64,000 nucleotides of DNA from Symbiodinium natans (taxonomy: Eukaryota > Sar > Dinophyceae > Suessiales > Symbiodiniaceae). This document shows, piece after piece, positions 10,989 through 21,215 of the stretch. Numbering within the stretch: position 1 is the stretch's first letter; the number at the start of each line of letters is the position of its first letter. Position numbers and translations under genes: made by a program. The notes beneath the pieces were generated by a model that worked only from the letters and a program-made list of their open reading frames with translations, made no database searches and was not told the origin of the DNA. The stretch lies in the NCBI GenBank assembly GCA_905221605.1, contig CAJNDS010002701.1, positions 1-64,000 of the forward strand, written 5' to 3'.

Positions 10989-13900
10989 CTGCAACCCGTG
11001 GGTTCTTCTCATCCAAATGTTTTTCTGCAAGCTCGAAATCCTGAGCCTTCAGTGTACATCCTGCACCGACGACGCTGAAACAGTCAACTAGTTTGAGGGC
11101 TTCGGACTTCGGGGCCCTTACATCCTTGACCCTTCACCTTTGCGCTCGATCCTGCCTCCCATGGCTTTCTATCCCTGGCCCTTTGGCCAGGAAGAGGGCC
11201 CAAGCAGATGGGCGCAGAAGGATTTAAGGGCTTTAGGTTGCAGGGTTAAGGGGCTGAGGGTTGACAGTTGAAACATTGGGTGGCTTCCTGGTCTAATGTG
11301 ACATTGGTATTACATTGGTTTGGTTGAGGGACCGCAATCCCAGCTGAAAGAAATCTATGTAGAAAGTGCTCAGGCAGCCGAATCAAGAAAAGCAAACAAG
11401 CAACACTAGAGTCACGTACATTACCTTACCTATGTTACGTGAGGCGCAGTGCTGCGAGCCCAGCCGAGATTGCAACATAAAGTCGACAGCGAGCCCAAAA
11501 TCTCCCACACCTGGCCCCTGGAACGCTCTAATACTTAGAATGCAGCTAACCCTTTAAAGTGTTTCGAGAGAATTTATCGGGGCTTTGCAGGCTTTCGGTT
11601 TACCACTCCGGTCGCATGGGGTGCATCTTACAATCGTACGTAACCTTCGCAGGTTCTAAGCTAAGTGTAGCCCGACTGCGCGGCCATCTCGAGCCTCAGG
11701 CAAAGAAGACTAGGCTACCGTGTCCCGCTCAGCCTAGCCGCCAGAGAAAGCTGCATCCGGTACCGTTGGTGCCTCGATCTTCGAGTCTTTGATGCGGACC
11801 TGGCAGCCAAGACATGAGCTCGATGCCTCCAAGTTCTCGGTGAATCGGTGCTTCTGGCAGGCTCGAAATCATCGTCCATCAACTCAGCTCTTGAGATGTC
11901 CTTAGCCGAAACCTCAAACCAGAGCAGCAAGAAAGATACCAAAAAGCAAATCGCCGAGGCTCACTCGGCCTCCCAATCCAAAACCCTAAAGTCTGCGATC
12001 AGGAACAGAAATTCCGTAGACCTCACCTCTCAGGTTAAAGCCTCAACTCCTCTTGAAGGCCCCCTCTCGCCGCCCTCGCCACTCCCCCATGAGCCATCCC
12101 CAGCCCACCAGTTGCTCCAGCTTCTTGATCTTTTCCGTCATGATCCCAACCTCAAGGTAGGGTTTAGGGCTTAGGGCTTAGGGTTTAGGGCTTGGGGTCC
12201 TGGGTTTTGGGATGCTTTAAGTGGAGGGGCATATTTTCGAACTCAGCTGAGGGGACTTATGGGCTGCAGGGGGACGTGGCAGAGCACACGCTGAGCCTCC
12301 AGACTCTAATAACACCTTGAACATAACCAATCTCACCTGAACCCCGAAACATCCTCAACCGACCCTAACCCTAAGCCCTAAACGCGAAAACCCGAACCCC
12401 CCCCAGCACGAAGCATGCTGCGACCCGGGAACTGCGTCGCTGGGCAGAGGGATCCGAGAGCACAACGAACTCCTGAAACTTCTTGCGGAGCTCCACTGCT
12501 CCCCTAACAAACTGGACACAAACACCTGAACCCCCAAACTCTCCAAACTTGCTCTGAGGCTGCCGCCATCTCACGGAGCTCGGCAATCGCCTGCTCCTCA
12601 AGTGGATCTAAGTCTGAAGCCCATCTGGGGGAGTTCAGGGAGCTCAGGGAGCTCAGGAACCTCTAGGAAGTCGAGTTTCGTTTGGGGTTCAAGGGCTTCG
12701 GTGGGTGGAGGGGTGCTGTGGGGTCAGGGCCAATCAGTGCCCAGATCATCTGACCAACCCCTGAGACCGAGCCCACACCAGAGAAAATCCAAGCCCTGCT
12801 CCAACTTTCCTCGCCCTAAACCCTAAACCCGAGACTCCAGAACACTTTGGGCTCCCCTCAACGCACTGCAGCAAGCAATCGCAGGCCACTCCGGGCTCTG
12901 ACCCTTCGGGCTCTTGGGTCTTGAGCTTGCTTTGGCTTGGGAAGGGAAACTTAACCCCAGACCCTAAACCCTAAACTTAAAAAATGATTGTTGAATGGTC
13001 TGCCACAGGTGTTTCGGGGCTTCTGAAGCCCTGAAAACCCCAAGCACCAAACAATATGTTGTGACCCTCTATAGTGTCTAGGGGATGTTCCCCCGGAGTA
13101 CTATAGTCCCTGTCCTTGTTAAGGACTGCGAGTATAAGGGGGAACATCCCAACTTACAGGGTCTACTCCGAAATCATGGAGAAGATGCCAAAAAGCCCAA
13201 CCTTCTCCAGGAGCAGCTCGGTATCCACTTCCAGCTGCATCCTGTCTACGGTCCAGGTTTTATTCACCTCTTGGGGGCCCCCCTAAGGCCCTGCAGGGCT
13301 TTCTGGGGTTCCTTGCTTGGGGTCTCGACTTCGGGCCCCGTAAAAGGCCTCGTAACCTCCACACCTAACCCGGAGAGGTCCCCAGAGCTCCTACGCCAAC
13401 CGAGCCCCCACAGTAACTAAGGGCCGAGCTTTTGCAGTCTTGGCGCAGGGGATGCATCCTGCACTGTGCAGAGAGAAGGCATTCGAAGGCTTAGGGGGTT
13501 AAAGGGGTTGTAGCGTCTTAGGGAGGTGTTTGGCTTCAATTGTTCGAGGCCTTTTGGTTTGAGGGCATTCTTGGTTTTGGGTCTTACGTACGTTGGCCTT
13601 TCGGAACTCAGGTTTTCAGGGGCACAATGGTCGCGTGCTAGTCTCAAGGGGCTCGTAGTGGTCCTGCAAACGTTTTTGAAAGTCGAAGAAGACCGAGGAT
13701 TGACCCCAATGGCCCAGCCTCTTGCGCTCCATAAGAGCCAAGCCCTAAGAAGTGTCTAAAGCACCACAACAGAACACCAGTAACCCACACGCCCAAACCA
13801 CCCCTAAATCCCGAAACCCTTTCTCCCTCTGTCAACCTCGAAAGCCGTGAACGCCTGTAACCTCAGCAAATTGAGGGTCTCCGAAGTTAGGGTACCTTAT

Positions 13901-16900
13901 TCAGGTCCTTCTTACAAGGGAATCCTACTATTGGTTATTATCGTAAACTCCCAATCGCACACCTACAATCTCATACGACCACATACGGCTCCACTCTCTG
14001 CCCACGCCTTCTCGGACCGAGGCGGGGCGGGGGCCTGGACGCCCCCTCTCTCCGAGGCCGGAGCGCTGCCCAGGGCTGCGCCCGGCACCGGGGGGCGTCC
14101 GGGGCCTGGGTTCAAGGTTTAGGGTTTAGGGTTTAGGGTTCAGGGTTAAGGGTTCAGGGTTCAGGGTTCAGGGTTTAGGGTTTAGGGTTTAGGGTTTAGG
14201 GTTTAGGGTTTAGAGGATTCAACGCGGGTAGGTGTGAGGGTCCCTACAAGCGGTTGAGGCTGTAAAGGGTTGCGGCCTTGTGGCCGCGTGCATTACGCCC
14301 GCAGCATCGACAAACACCCACCCTCAAGCCCTGCAGCTCCCACTACGGCCCTAAACCCTAAACCCTAAACCCTAAACCCTAAACCCCAAACCCTAAACCC
14401 CAAACCCTAAACCCTAAACCCTAAAACCCTAACCAGCCTACGCAATCCCAGTCCGGCCTGCAGACTCCTTTGAGATGCTTCCAATGGATGGCCGGCTGGG
14501 CATGGCCACCTTCGGGTAGAAAAGAGTTCGCTGTCTTTTTGCTGAGAGGGCATCTTAAGGTCTTTCTCCGGCAAATTGGGGGGGGGGGGGCTTCCAATTG
14601 TTTAGCAGTTGAACTAGGCTAAGGATGCTCCTTGGCGGTTGATGCTGGAACTGAGGCACACACGTGTCTACTTGACTATAGGGTTCTTGGGAGGCTTTGC
14701 CTCTGAAGATAAAGAGCACTGAGGCCAAGGACTCGCTCCAAAACCCACCCCTGAATCCAAACCCAACGCCAGGGCCTTGAGCTGTCGGTTAGCTGCCTGC
14801 GAAACTTTTTCCTGGAGCACCGAGAGGACCTCGGTGCAGGGCATCGAGTTGAGGCATTTGAGCTTCTTGAGCCAGCACCGTGTCCGCTGACCGCATCACC
14901 GCATCACCCAGAGTTGCTGAAGGTCGCTGCTCGCTCGACCGCTCCCGGCGCTGCTTTGATCACATCCTCAAGGTCCTGAATCCGGGAGTTGTGCTCATGG
15001 CTTCTCCACTTTCGAGCTGCTTGTTCAGATGTTAAGATTTTGGGCAGGGACTTGACTTCGGATCCACGTTTTCCAGGACTTTCCTCCGTGTGGGTTGAGA
15101 GGATTCTGAGAGGATGCAGGCCAGGATTGGCCACTTGCGATGCCGCTGTGGATTCTGTCAGGCCCGCAAGCGACCAAAACACACGGCGGAAGACTTCATG
15201 TGCCGGGTGTTCCAGAACCCTACTCTCTGAAGCAGGCGACTGCACCCCAGCTCTGGTGCAATTGGGGGCCTGCTGGTGAATCTGGTAGCCCAGCTTCTTC
15301 AGGACCTGCTCTTGTCAAAGCCAGCGATTCGGGTGTGTAGGGAGTAGAGCCAGCTACAGTCCTGCTAATACTGTATGGTGGGATTTGGTGATTTGTGCTT
15401 CGTTTTGCATGCTCCTAAACTTCCTAGACATGCTTCTGCATACATGCAAGTAAACTGATCCTGCTTGCGCAAGGACTTTAGTCTAGATCGAAGACGATGG
15501 AAGGTTCAGGTTGCCCTGCACGGGCGGTGTTCCACCACGTCAGGGTTGTCAAGCTCCGGGACTTTGGCTTTGGCGGGGCTGGGCGCGGGGACATCGTGAC
15601 ACCAACAGCGCGCTCGTCGCTTAGCTTTCGTAAAAAGCGCCCCACAGGATCAGCCCCCTTTTATGCCTTGTGGGGCTGCAACTGCAGGCTGAGTGGAGTG
15701 CGGGTCCAGCTCTCAACGCTAAACAGTGTGCTTCCAGGCCTTCTGATTGAGGGTATTCCAGTTGTACCTGACACGTGCGGCTGTGCACACGTCACTTCCA
15801 CAAGCAGGCAACCAGCAACTGGGCAATCACAGGGTACACTATCACGAAGCTGAGCCCTGAACCCCTAAACCTCAACCCCCAAACCCCAGCGTGCGCCCAC
15901 CCTATGCTCCAAATCCCGCGGCCCTCAGCCCTGAAGCTGCTCAAGAGGACTGCACTGAAAGCGACAGTCGCAAGCCGACGGCGGTACATTTTCTGCGTGT
16001 AGGAGTTGGCCTGGGATCAAGGAGGGTTACAGATTTGCATGTGAGAGGACGAAATAAGGATCTTCGACCTCAGCCGACATGGCAATCTAGGTTCGGGCTA
16101 CCATGTTAGTAGAGGGCCGAATGAGAAGCTTGGTTCTGCTACCGCCACAGTGAGACATCAGGGCTGTCTTTTCTTCCGGTGCTTGCAGTCTCGCAGTCTT
16201 CAGAATGACAGCCCAAATCCGCACAAATCTTCCGACCCCTCTTAAGGTCAACTTGAAGCCTCATATGCCTTCACTCCAGTGAGGTGCAGGATCCTTCTCG
16301 ACGTGCTTCCAAGTGACCGAGCTGTAGTTGTGCATCTCAACCAGCCTGCGCAACGACTTGCAGTGCTCTTCAGGGTCAAGCCTCTTGGGGGCCTTGGTCT
16401 ATAAGAAAGTTCTACATACCCCGCAAGCTGGAGGAATTGCAGTCTGAACCCACTTCTGACGATCCTACACGCGAAGTCTGAAACTCCGCAGAAGCTACTC
16501 TTTGATTGCTTGGTGTTGGCACCAACTGCGAGGTCAACAAGACCGGGGCCACGATCACATTAGGGTTTAAGGTTTAGGGTTTTGTGGAAAAAAAGCAGTG
16601 AATCGAAGAGACTTCAGGGGACAGCGGACGAGCTCTTCTAGCCAGTCGCCCTCACTTGAAGGCGAACTGTTCTATCGTGGTGTTGACAGAGCTCTACACT
16701 CATTTAGGAAGTATGTTGCACTACTCGGGAAGTGGCAAGACGGACGGCAAAGGTACAAAAGTGCTAGCTGCTAGCACACATGACTTTCAGCACACCAAAG
16801 GAGAAAGTGGCCTTTCAATCCCCATTTAAGGATTGATGACGAAAGAGACTTTGTGAGCAGCATGGTTGATGGTGCTGGCGTATGGGCGTTTACAACAGGG

Positions 16901-18318
16901 GTGAGCTTGAGGATTTCGAGTCAGGATGCAGCTGGTTGCTGCGGATGTCGTGTGCGTCAGCCGTGACATTGGAATCAAGTGGAGTGCCGAGTGATTCTAG
17001 CCCTCATCGTGCAAGCTGTTGTGCAGACCGGCACTTCGAAACGCGCGAAGAAATTGAGAAATGTATTGTCAACAGAATTTCCATCGACAACGGAACCGCT
17101 CATATGGCCAAAATCAGAATGGAGGCTCTCCGGGCAAGGGTTGAAAGGTGTTGTTTGAAACCTGTCATGACCAGACAAAGATGTGAGCACATTTGATCCA
17201 CGCTCCTTCAATGCTCCTTCAAGAGCTCAGCCGCCTTGAGCTCACACAAACGAAACAAAACATCCGAAATGATCCTTCAGACTTGGTCTTTCATGTGAGG
17301 TGCAGCCGCTTGTGCAATACGTCGGAACACAGGCATGTCATTTTTTCAGGAAGAGTGCTTTGAAGGCGCCATGCAAAGCGCTATGCAGCCCAGGTTGGAG
17401 GGACGGCTTGCACAGCGGCATCGTTTGATGGGCATGCCTGCGAGAAAGATGTGCTTGAAGCTCCCCACAATCAGCCTGTTTTGTTGAGCATGCTCCAGCC
17501 CATATACTTGCGGATGTGATCAAGGTTTTGCTTCTCATGAGGGCTGCTTGTGGCATTTCAGTTGGTGAAAAGTAAAACGCTGTTGGTTCGTCATGCGCTC
17601 ATACAGCTCAGGCATAGTGCAACCAACAAAAAGTCTGACAACCCGAACCCCAAGCCCGACACCCCGCCTCGGGAAGAAGTGGTTGACGATCTCGGCGAAC
17701 AGAACCTGCGACTTGCGACCCAACAGTTCGGGGTTTAATATACCGGGTAAACTCTGAACCTCAAGCGGTTGCAGTGTTGTTGCTCATGGCTCATGGGCAC
17801 AAAAAGTGGTCGCAGGGCGTATAGAGCTGTAGGTTAAGGTTTAGAGGGTTTTTTCGGACTTAGTGGGCTGGGTTTGGCTGTGCCTTGCTTAATCCACAAA
17901 GCATCCTCAAGGCCACTTCGAAGCTTTAGAGGCTCTTGAGTCAATACTTGAAGGCAGACTGAGGTGCCAGCCCCGTCCGCAAAGTCCCGGGCGATGTTGC
18001 GCTTCGGCCGAGAGAGCGGAATCTCATCGACCTCGAAGTGTCAGGTTCCGGCGTACAGGGCTCAAGGAGTCAGAGGGTGCTTCTGAAACAAGGATCTGCA
18101 GGGCCCACAGGCAACAGGGGCCCGCAAGTCCCAGCAACCCTACCCGACAGCCCACCTCCCCCCCTTCTGTTGAAGACCAGGGCCCGTGCCCAGTTGTACA
18201 GGCCTTGAAGGTCCTGCCAGAGCCGGGAAGAAAGAGGCTCAGGAGTTTGGGACCCCTGAACTCCTGAGAGTGTCGATGAGTTATGCCTTGGCGGCGTGTA
18301 TTGTGAGGAATTTATCAT
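10989..18318 (-). CDS. SPEF1: SPEF1/CLAMP-like calponin-homology and coiled-coil protein of motile cilia
   Basis: Microtubule-binding protein of the ciliary central apparatus. Exons placed: 18213-18190 (frame open to ATG 18318), 18031-17972, 17705-17668, 16345-16298, 15767-15740, 14975-14931, 14829-14797, 13744-13664, 13267-13202, 12590-12567, 12150-12109, 11799-11773, 11040-10989. The CH domain is DLQGLYNW, then VDEIPLSRPKRNIARDFADG, VLFAEIVNHFFP, LVEMHNYSS, YNWNTLNQK, DLEDVIKAAPGAVER, VLSVLQEKVSQ: the family's conserved order. The C-terminal coiled coil AIAELREM / VGIMTEKIKKLEQL / VRIKDSKIE matches the family tail (KLEQL-VR-KDSKI) without gaps. The 13.7 and 13.2 kb exons form a variable linker, joined by phase. 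I did not find the short exon expected between YNWNTLNQK and DLEDVI; the 16298 donor (GA) is tentative. Donors are mostly GC. The stop is not identified; the tail may continue to the exon starting at 10016. The next gene downstream is the ZMYND10 homolog, same strand. Confidence 0.88.
11863..11912 (-). CDS. Candidate cassette exon inside the SPEF1 coiled coil
   Basis: Acceptor TTTGAG|GTTTCG, then VSAKDISRAELMDDDF. It sits between the exons KIKKLEQL (12150-12109) and VRIKDSKIE (11799-11773), which in the family are contiguous. It would add 16 residues in phase 0 if a GA donor is used. Either an optional exon or a chance open stretch. Confidence 0.35.
13081..13151. mobile_element. Inverted-repeat element, family A (GGGATGTTCCCCC ends)
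   Basis: GGGGATGTTCCCCC at the left and GGGGGAACATCCC at the right form the termini; the interior carries GTCCTTGTTAAGGACTG, itself palindromic. Short (71 bp) copy in the SPEF1 intron just after the 13202 exon edge. Confidence 0.85.
14117..14213 (+). repeat. Telomere-like array (TTTAGGG on plus strand)
   Basis: Head-to-tail TTTAGGG with TTCAGGG variants in the middle. Left arm of an inverted pair with 14349-14434. Confidence 0.95.
14349..14434 (-). repeat. Telomere-like array (CCCTAAA on plus strand)
   Basis: About 12 heptamers, two with CCCCAAA. Right arm of the inverted pair. Confidence 0.95.
15519..15600 (-). CDS. Pro/Lys-rich coding-like stretch in the SPEF1 intron region
   Basis: The minus frame reads DVPAPSPAKAKVPELDNP then DVVEHRPC up to an AG|GG boundary near 15519. 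Composition is that of a disordered linker. It lies between the YNWNTLNQK and DLEDVI exons, where the CH domain needs a different sequence, so it may be an alternative exon or not used. Confidence 0.35.
17030..17196 (+). pseudogene. Possible remnant of a Tc1/mariner-type transposase C-terminus
   Basis: The only plus-strand stretch that looks protein-like: HFETREEIEKCIVNRISIDN, then HMAKIRMEALRARVERCC to a stop at 17194-17196. The pattern (acidic/basic helix, then a Met-x-x-Arg-x helix close to the stop) resembles the end of Tc1/mariner transposases. No DDE residues or inverted ends were found. It sits in an intron of the minus-strand SPEF1-like gene, in a 0.55-kb patch free of telomere-like motifs. 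Confidence 0.25.
17476..17533 (-). CDS. Coding-like exon within the large SPEF1 intron
   Basis: Acceptor CATGAG|AAG and donor ACAG|GC bracket KQNLDHIRKYMGWSMLNKT. It lies between the VLFAEIVNHFFP and LVEMHNYSS exons, which by family and phase should be joined directly. Optional exon, nested gene fragment or chance. Confidence 0.35.
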
Positions 18319-18349
18319 TCGTATCTGTGTGTGTGTGTTTAAAACAATT

Positions 18350-20400
18350 TTTTACTGACCGTAAACTAGCAGAGTCAATACATGTTGAAACGAGATATGC
18401 GTCTAACATACCTCTATAAAATAACACACTACAAGACCCAGTGGGGCTTTGGAGGGGCAATCAAGACACGCTTTTTGCAGAAACAACAGAGTCAAATGGT
18501 TAGCTGACATATGCCAGGAATCAAGATCTCATGCCCTAAACCACCCAAACCTTTCCAGGCTGTCCTGACCTGAAGCCTTCCAGCCCTAAGCCCTGGAAAG
18601 GCAGGGGAAAAGGTTCTCCCCTTTACTGCAAGAAAAGAAATACACCCAAAATCCAAATGCTCAAATGCCCATAATTAATGTGGACAACAAAACAAGAGTT
18701 CCACGGAAGAGCGTGCATTTTGAACTTACACAGTGTTTCTACACCTGATTTTTGGAACTTGGTAGTCTATGGGCCAGCTCATACAAGTCGGCCTTTCCCG
18801 CTAAGCAAACGGCTGTCATTCGGCAGCTTGTCTCATGTGTAAATTTGCATTCCGAGCTTACGATTGTGTACCTGGGATGGGCCTCGCCAAATGTAATTCC
18901 TGCTGGCACTTGGTCAGTTCTCAACATTATGGTCCCTTTTAGGGTAGCCTGATTATAACAAGGACCCCGAAACGAACCATAATTTCGGCGACCATTCAGT
19001 AATCCCAATATCCAAATATCTCAATGGAATCGTTGGGAAGGATGGGGTTGATGATCTTGTTATGAGTCTTGAAGAGGACTGCCTTAAATAGCTTTCTCCA
19101 GCGAAAACTCGCATTCTTGTAGGGCGTGTCTCCCTGCGGAAATGCGAAGAGAAGGCAGGATAACGGCCTTGCGAAACAATACTTCGAGATAATGGAGAAC
19201 AGAGACAGGACATCTCTGAGTCAGTAAGACTAGTAGGTGTTCGAGGGAAGAGGATGGGATTAATCCATTACACGCAAGTCACACGGAAACGAGAACACTG
19301 TGAGCAACATGTTTTCATTGGTTGCCGGGACCCTCCAAAAGCCTCCCAACAAGCTGCTTAACCGCGGACATTTTGATTAGCCTTCTCAATGCTTCCCAAA
19401 AACCTCCCAACATTTTGCCAATGTGCGTAAATGTGCGTAGGAGGCTACATACTCCCCACAGCATCGTCGTGGTTGCGAAGGAAACTCGGCTTGACATTCT
19501 GAAAGATGTTAAAACACTCACTCCCTTCTACAACTTCGCTTATTCTTAGTCAAATGGGAAAATGCAATCCTTGATTTCTAAAAAAGTAGTCTGCTGACAA
19601 ACTCAGAAATAAGTTGTGAATGCCCTATACTAGTAAGCTGCACGCTGCCATGGCGTCGCGTCTGGGAACTTACCGGGTAAACCCTATAAGCCCTGATCTT
19701 GGCCGCCCAGAGACCCAGAACCCTAAATCCCCAACAAAAGACCTGAACCCTAAACCCTAAACCCTAAACAAAAAGATGCACCAAGCGACGTCCCCTCCTC
19801 ATCAGTCTCCAAGGCTGGAGCGATCTGGCACACAAGGGACATGAATTCTGACCTTGGCGAAGCTTGGCAGGGTCTAAGCTGTTGGTGTGCGGGATGTTAG
19901 GAGGTTTATGGAGACAAATTTGCTGGAACACCCCAATAAATAAAACGAAAAACACACGCGCACACGCATAATGACAACAAAAACCTGAACATTCTCCTGT
20001 GCGGAATTCCCCCCGCTTGCTCAACCATCAAGGCCTCAGGTAACCCACACAAGTGCCACCACCCACCTGCGAAATCAACGCAAGCCCTGCTCACAGCCAA
20101 GTGCCACCACCCACCTTTGAAAGCAACGCAGCTCTTGCAAGCACGCCTTTTGATCTCTGAAAGGTTGGCGCTTCACTTCACTCCATGCTTGGCTTCGATG
20201 CGTTCGTGTGGTTGCCCGGCTCCTGAAGTCTGAAAATTCTACGCCGCTTATATGATGCTTGTAGGAATTCAGGAAGTTGAGGATTGAGGTATCTGCGGTT
20301 CTTAGACGACCTGAGCCCGGAGGGCTTCAGAGTTGTACCGATTGCGGGCCACGTTTCTGGGATGCTTTGGGTTTCAGAGCGCTTCGGAGCCTAGCGGTTG
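18350..20400. other. Probable intergenic stretch upstream of the SPEF1 homolog
   Basis: No exon could be supported here. Telomere-like motifs are sparse from 18.4 to 19.7 kb (short runs near 18.53 and 19.74 kb), unlike the flanking introns. It probably contains the 5' region of the SPEF1-like gene and the 3' region of the next gene. Open stretches exist on both strands near 18.75-19.0 and 19.3-19.5 kb but neither is convincing. Confidence 0.4.
20050..20135. repeat. Direct duplication, unit about 50 bp
   Basis: AAGTGCCACCACCCACCT followed by GAAA-CAACGCA occurs twice, starting at about 20050 and 20100. Confidence 0.9.
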
Positions 20401-20444
20401 CTGCAGGACTGCACCAAGTAAGGCAAAACAAACAAGGCAAGCAT

Positions 20445-20520
20445 CTCCGCCCACTTGCTTAGCTCGCAGCGACAACCTTGGATGCAGTTCTTTAGTGAGG
20501 TCTGCGCGCTGGAGAGGGTT
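20445..20520 (-). CDS. Coding exon, unassigned
   Basis: The minus strand reads TLSSAQTSLKNCIQGCRCEL then SKWAEML, with possible GC/GA donors after SKW. The product is not recognised. Boundaries are approximate. Confidence 0.5.
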
Positions 20521-20850
20521 TCAGGAAAGAGCTGTAGAAGGCAGGTGGTTGGATGCTGGGCTTGATTCGGGAATGCAGTTCAATCGGCAAGAACTTTAGG
20601 TCTTTAGGGTGGGCTGTAAGGTTTCGAGCGCTGTTCAGAGGTCTAGGCCTAGGGTTGTCAAATGATTTTCGCAGCGTACTTGAAGGATCAAACCGCGAAG
20701 CGCTTCAGGGACGTTTCTTTTCGGGGCAGCACCTGCGCACTCTGCACCAGGACTCCGCTAAGCCGACTCAAGCCGACAAAAACCCCCAAAACTCTAAAAC
20801 CCAAACCCTGTGCTAGGCCATGCGACCCCTGTGCCCCTGACCCCCCTAAA

Positions 20851-20900
20851 CCCTTCTAAACCCTTCTAAACCCTTCTAAACCCTTCTAAACCCTTCTAAA
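20851..20900 (-). repeat. Decamer array (CCCTTCTAAA)x5
   Basis: Five perfect tandem copies of CCCTTCTAAA, a 3-bp-expanded derivative of CCCTAAA, flanked by CCCCTAAA and CCCTAAACCCTCTAAA. Confidence 0.95.
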
Positions 20901-21129
20901 TGCCCTAAACCCTCTAAACCTTCGTACCGAAATGAACTCGAACTGCAAGGAGGGGACCAGACCCCAGTGCTCGGCGTCCTCAGTGTCTCAGGGGGTATCG
21001 GGACGGGGGACCTTGGGGTTTAGGGTTGAGGGTTCAGGGTTTAGTGTTTAGGGTGACCCGTAGCAGCTGAGGGCTGTAGGCTTGCGAGGAGGAGAAGATG
21101 ATTTCGCAGGCTTTTGACAAGACGCTGTG

Positions 21130-21215
21130 TTGGCAGGCATGTCTGTTTGTGCAAGCTTTCTCTGTCTACATCTTTCCGTCCATCAAATAATCCACATCTT
21201 GCAGATTGTTTTTGG
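21130..21215 (-). CDS. Coding-like stretch, unassigned
   Basis: The minus frame reads MFQKQSARCGLFDGRKDVDR then ESLHKQTCL. No clear splice boundaries; moderate coding character only. Confidence 0.3.

Noticed and set aside
10694-11044. Plus-strand 116-codon Ser/Pro-rich frame.
   Set aside because: It is the shadow of the minus-strand exon at 11040-10989 and of an 18-bp minisatellite.
12567-12590. Longer exon reading AIAELREMAAASEQ with a GT donor.
   Set aside because: The conserved SPEF1 tail requires ELREM to join VGIM directly; the GC donor after ATG gives exactly the family spacing.
14117-14434. True chromosome end within the window.
   Set aside because: Arrays are only about 90 bp, degenerate and flanked on both sides by exons of the same gene, so they are interstitial.
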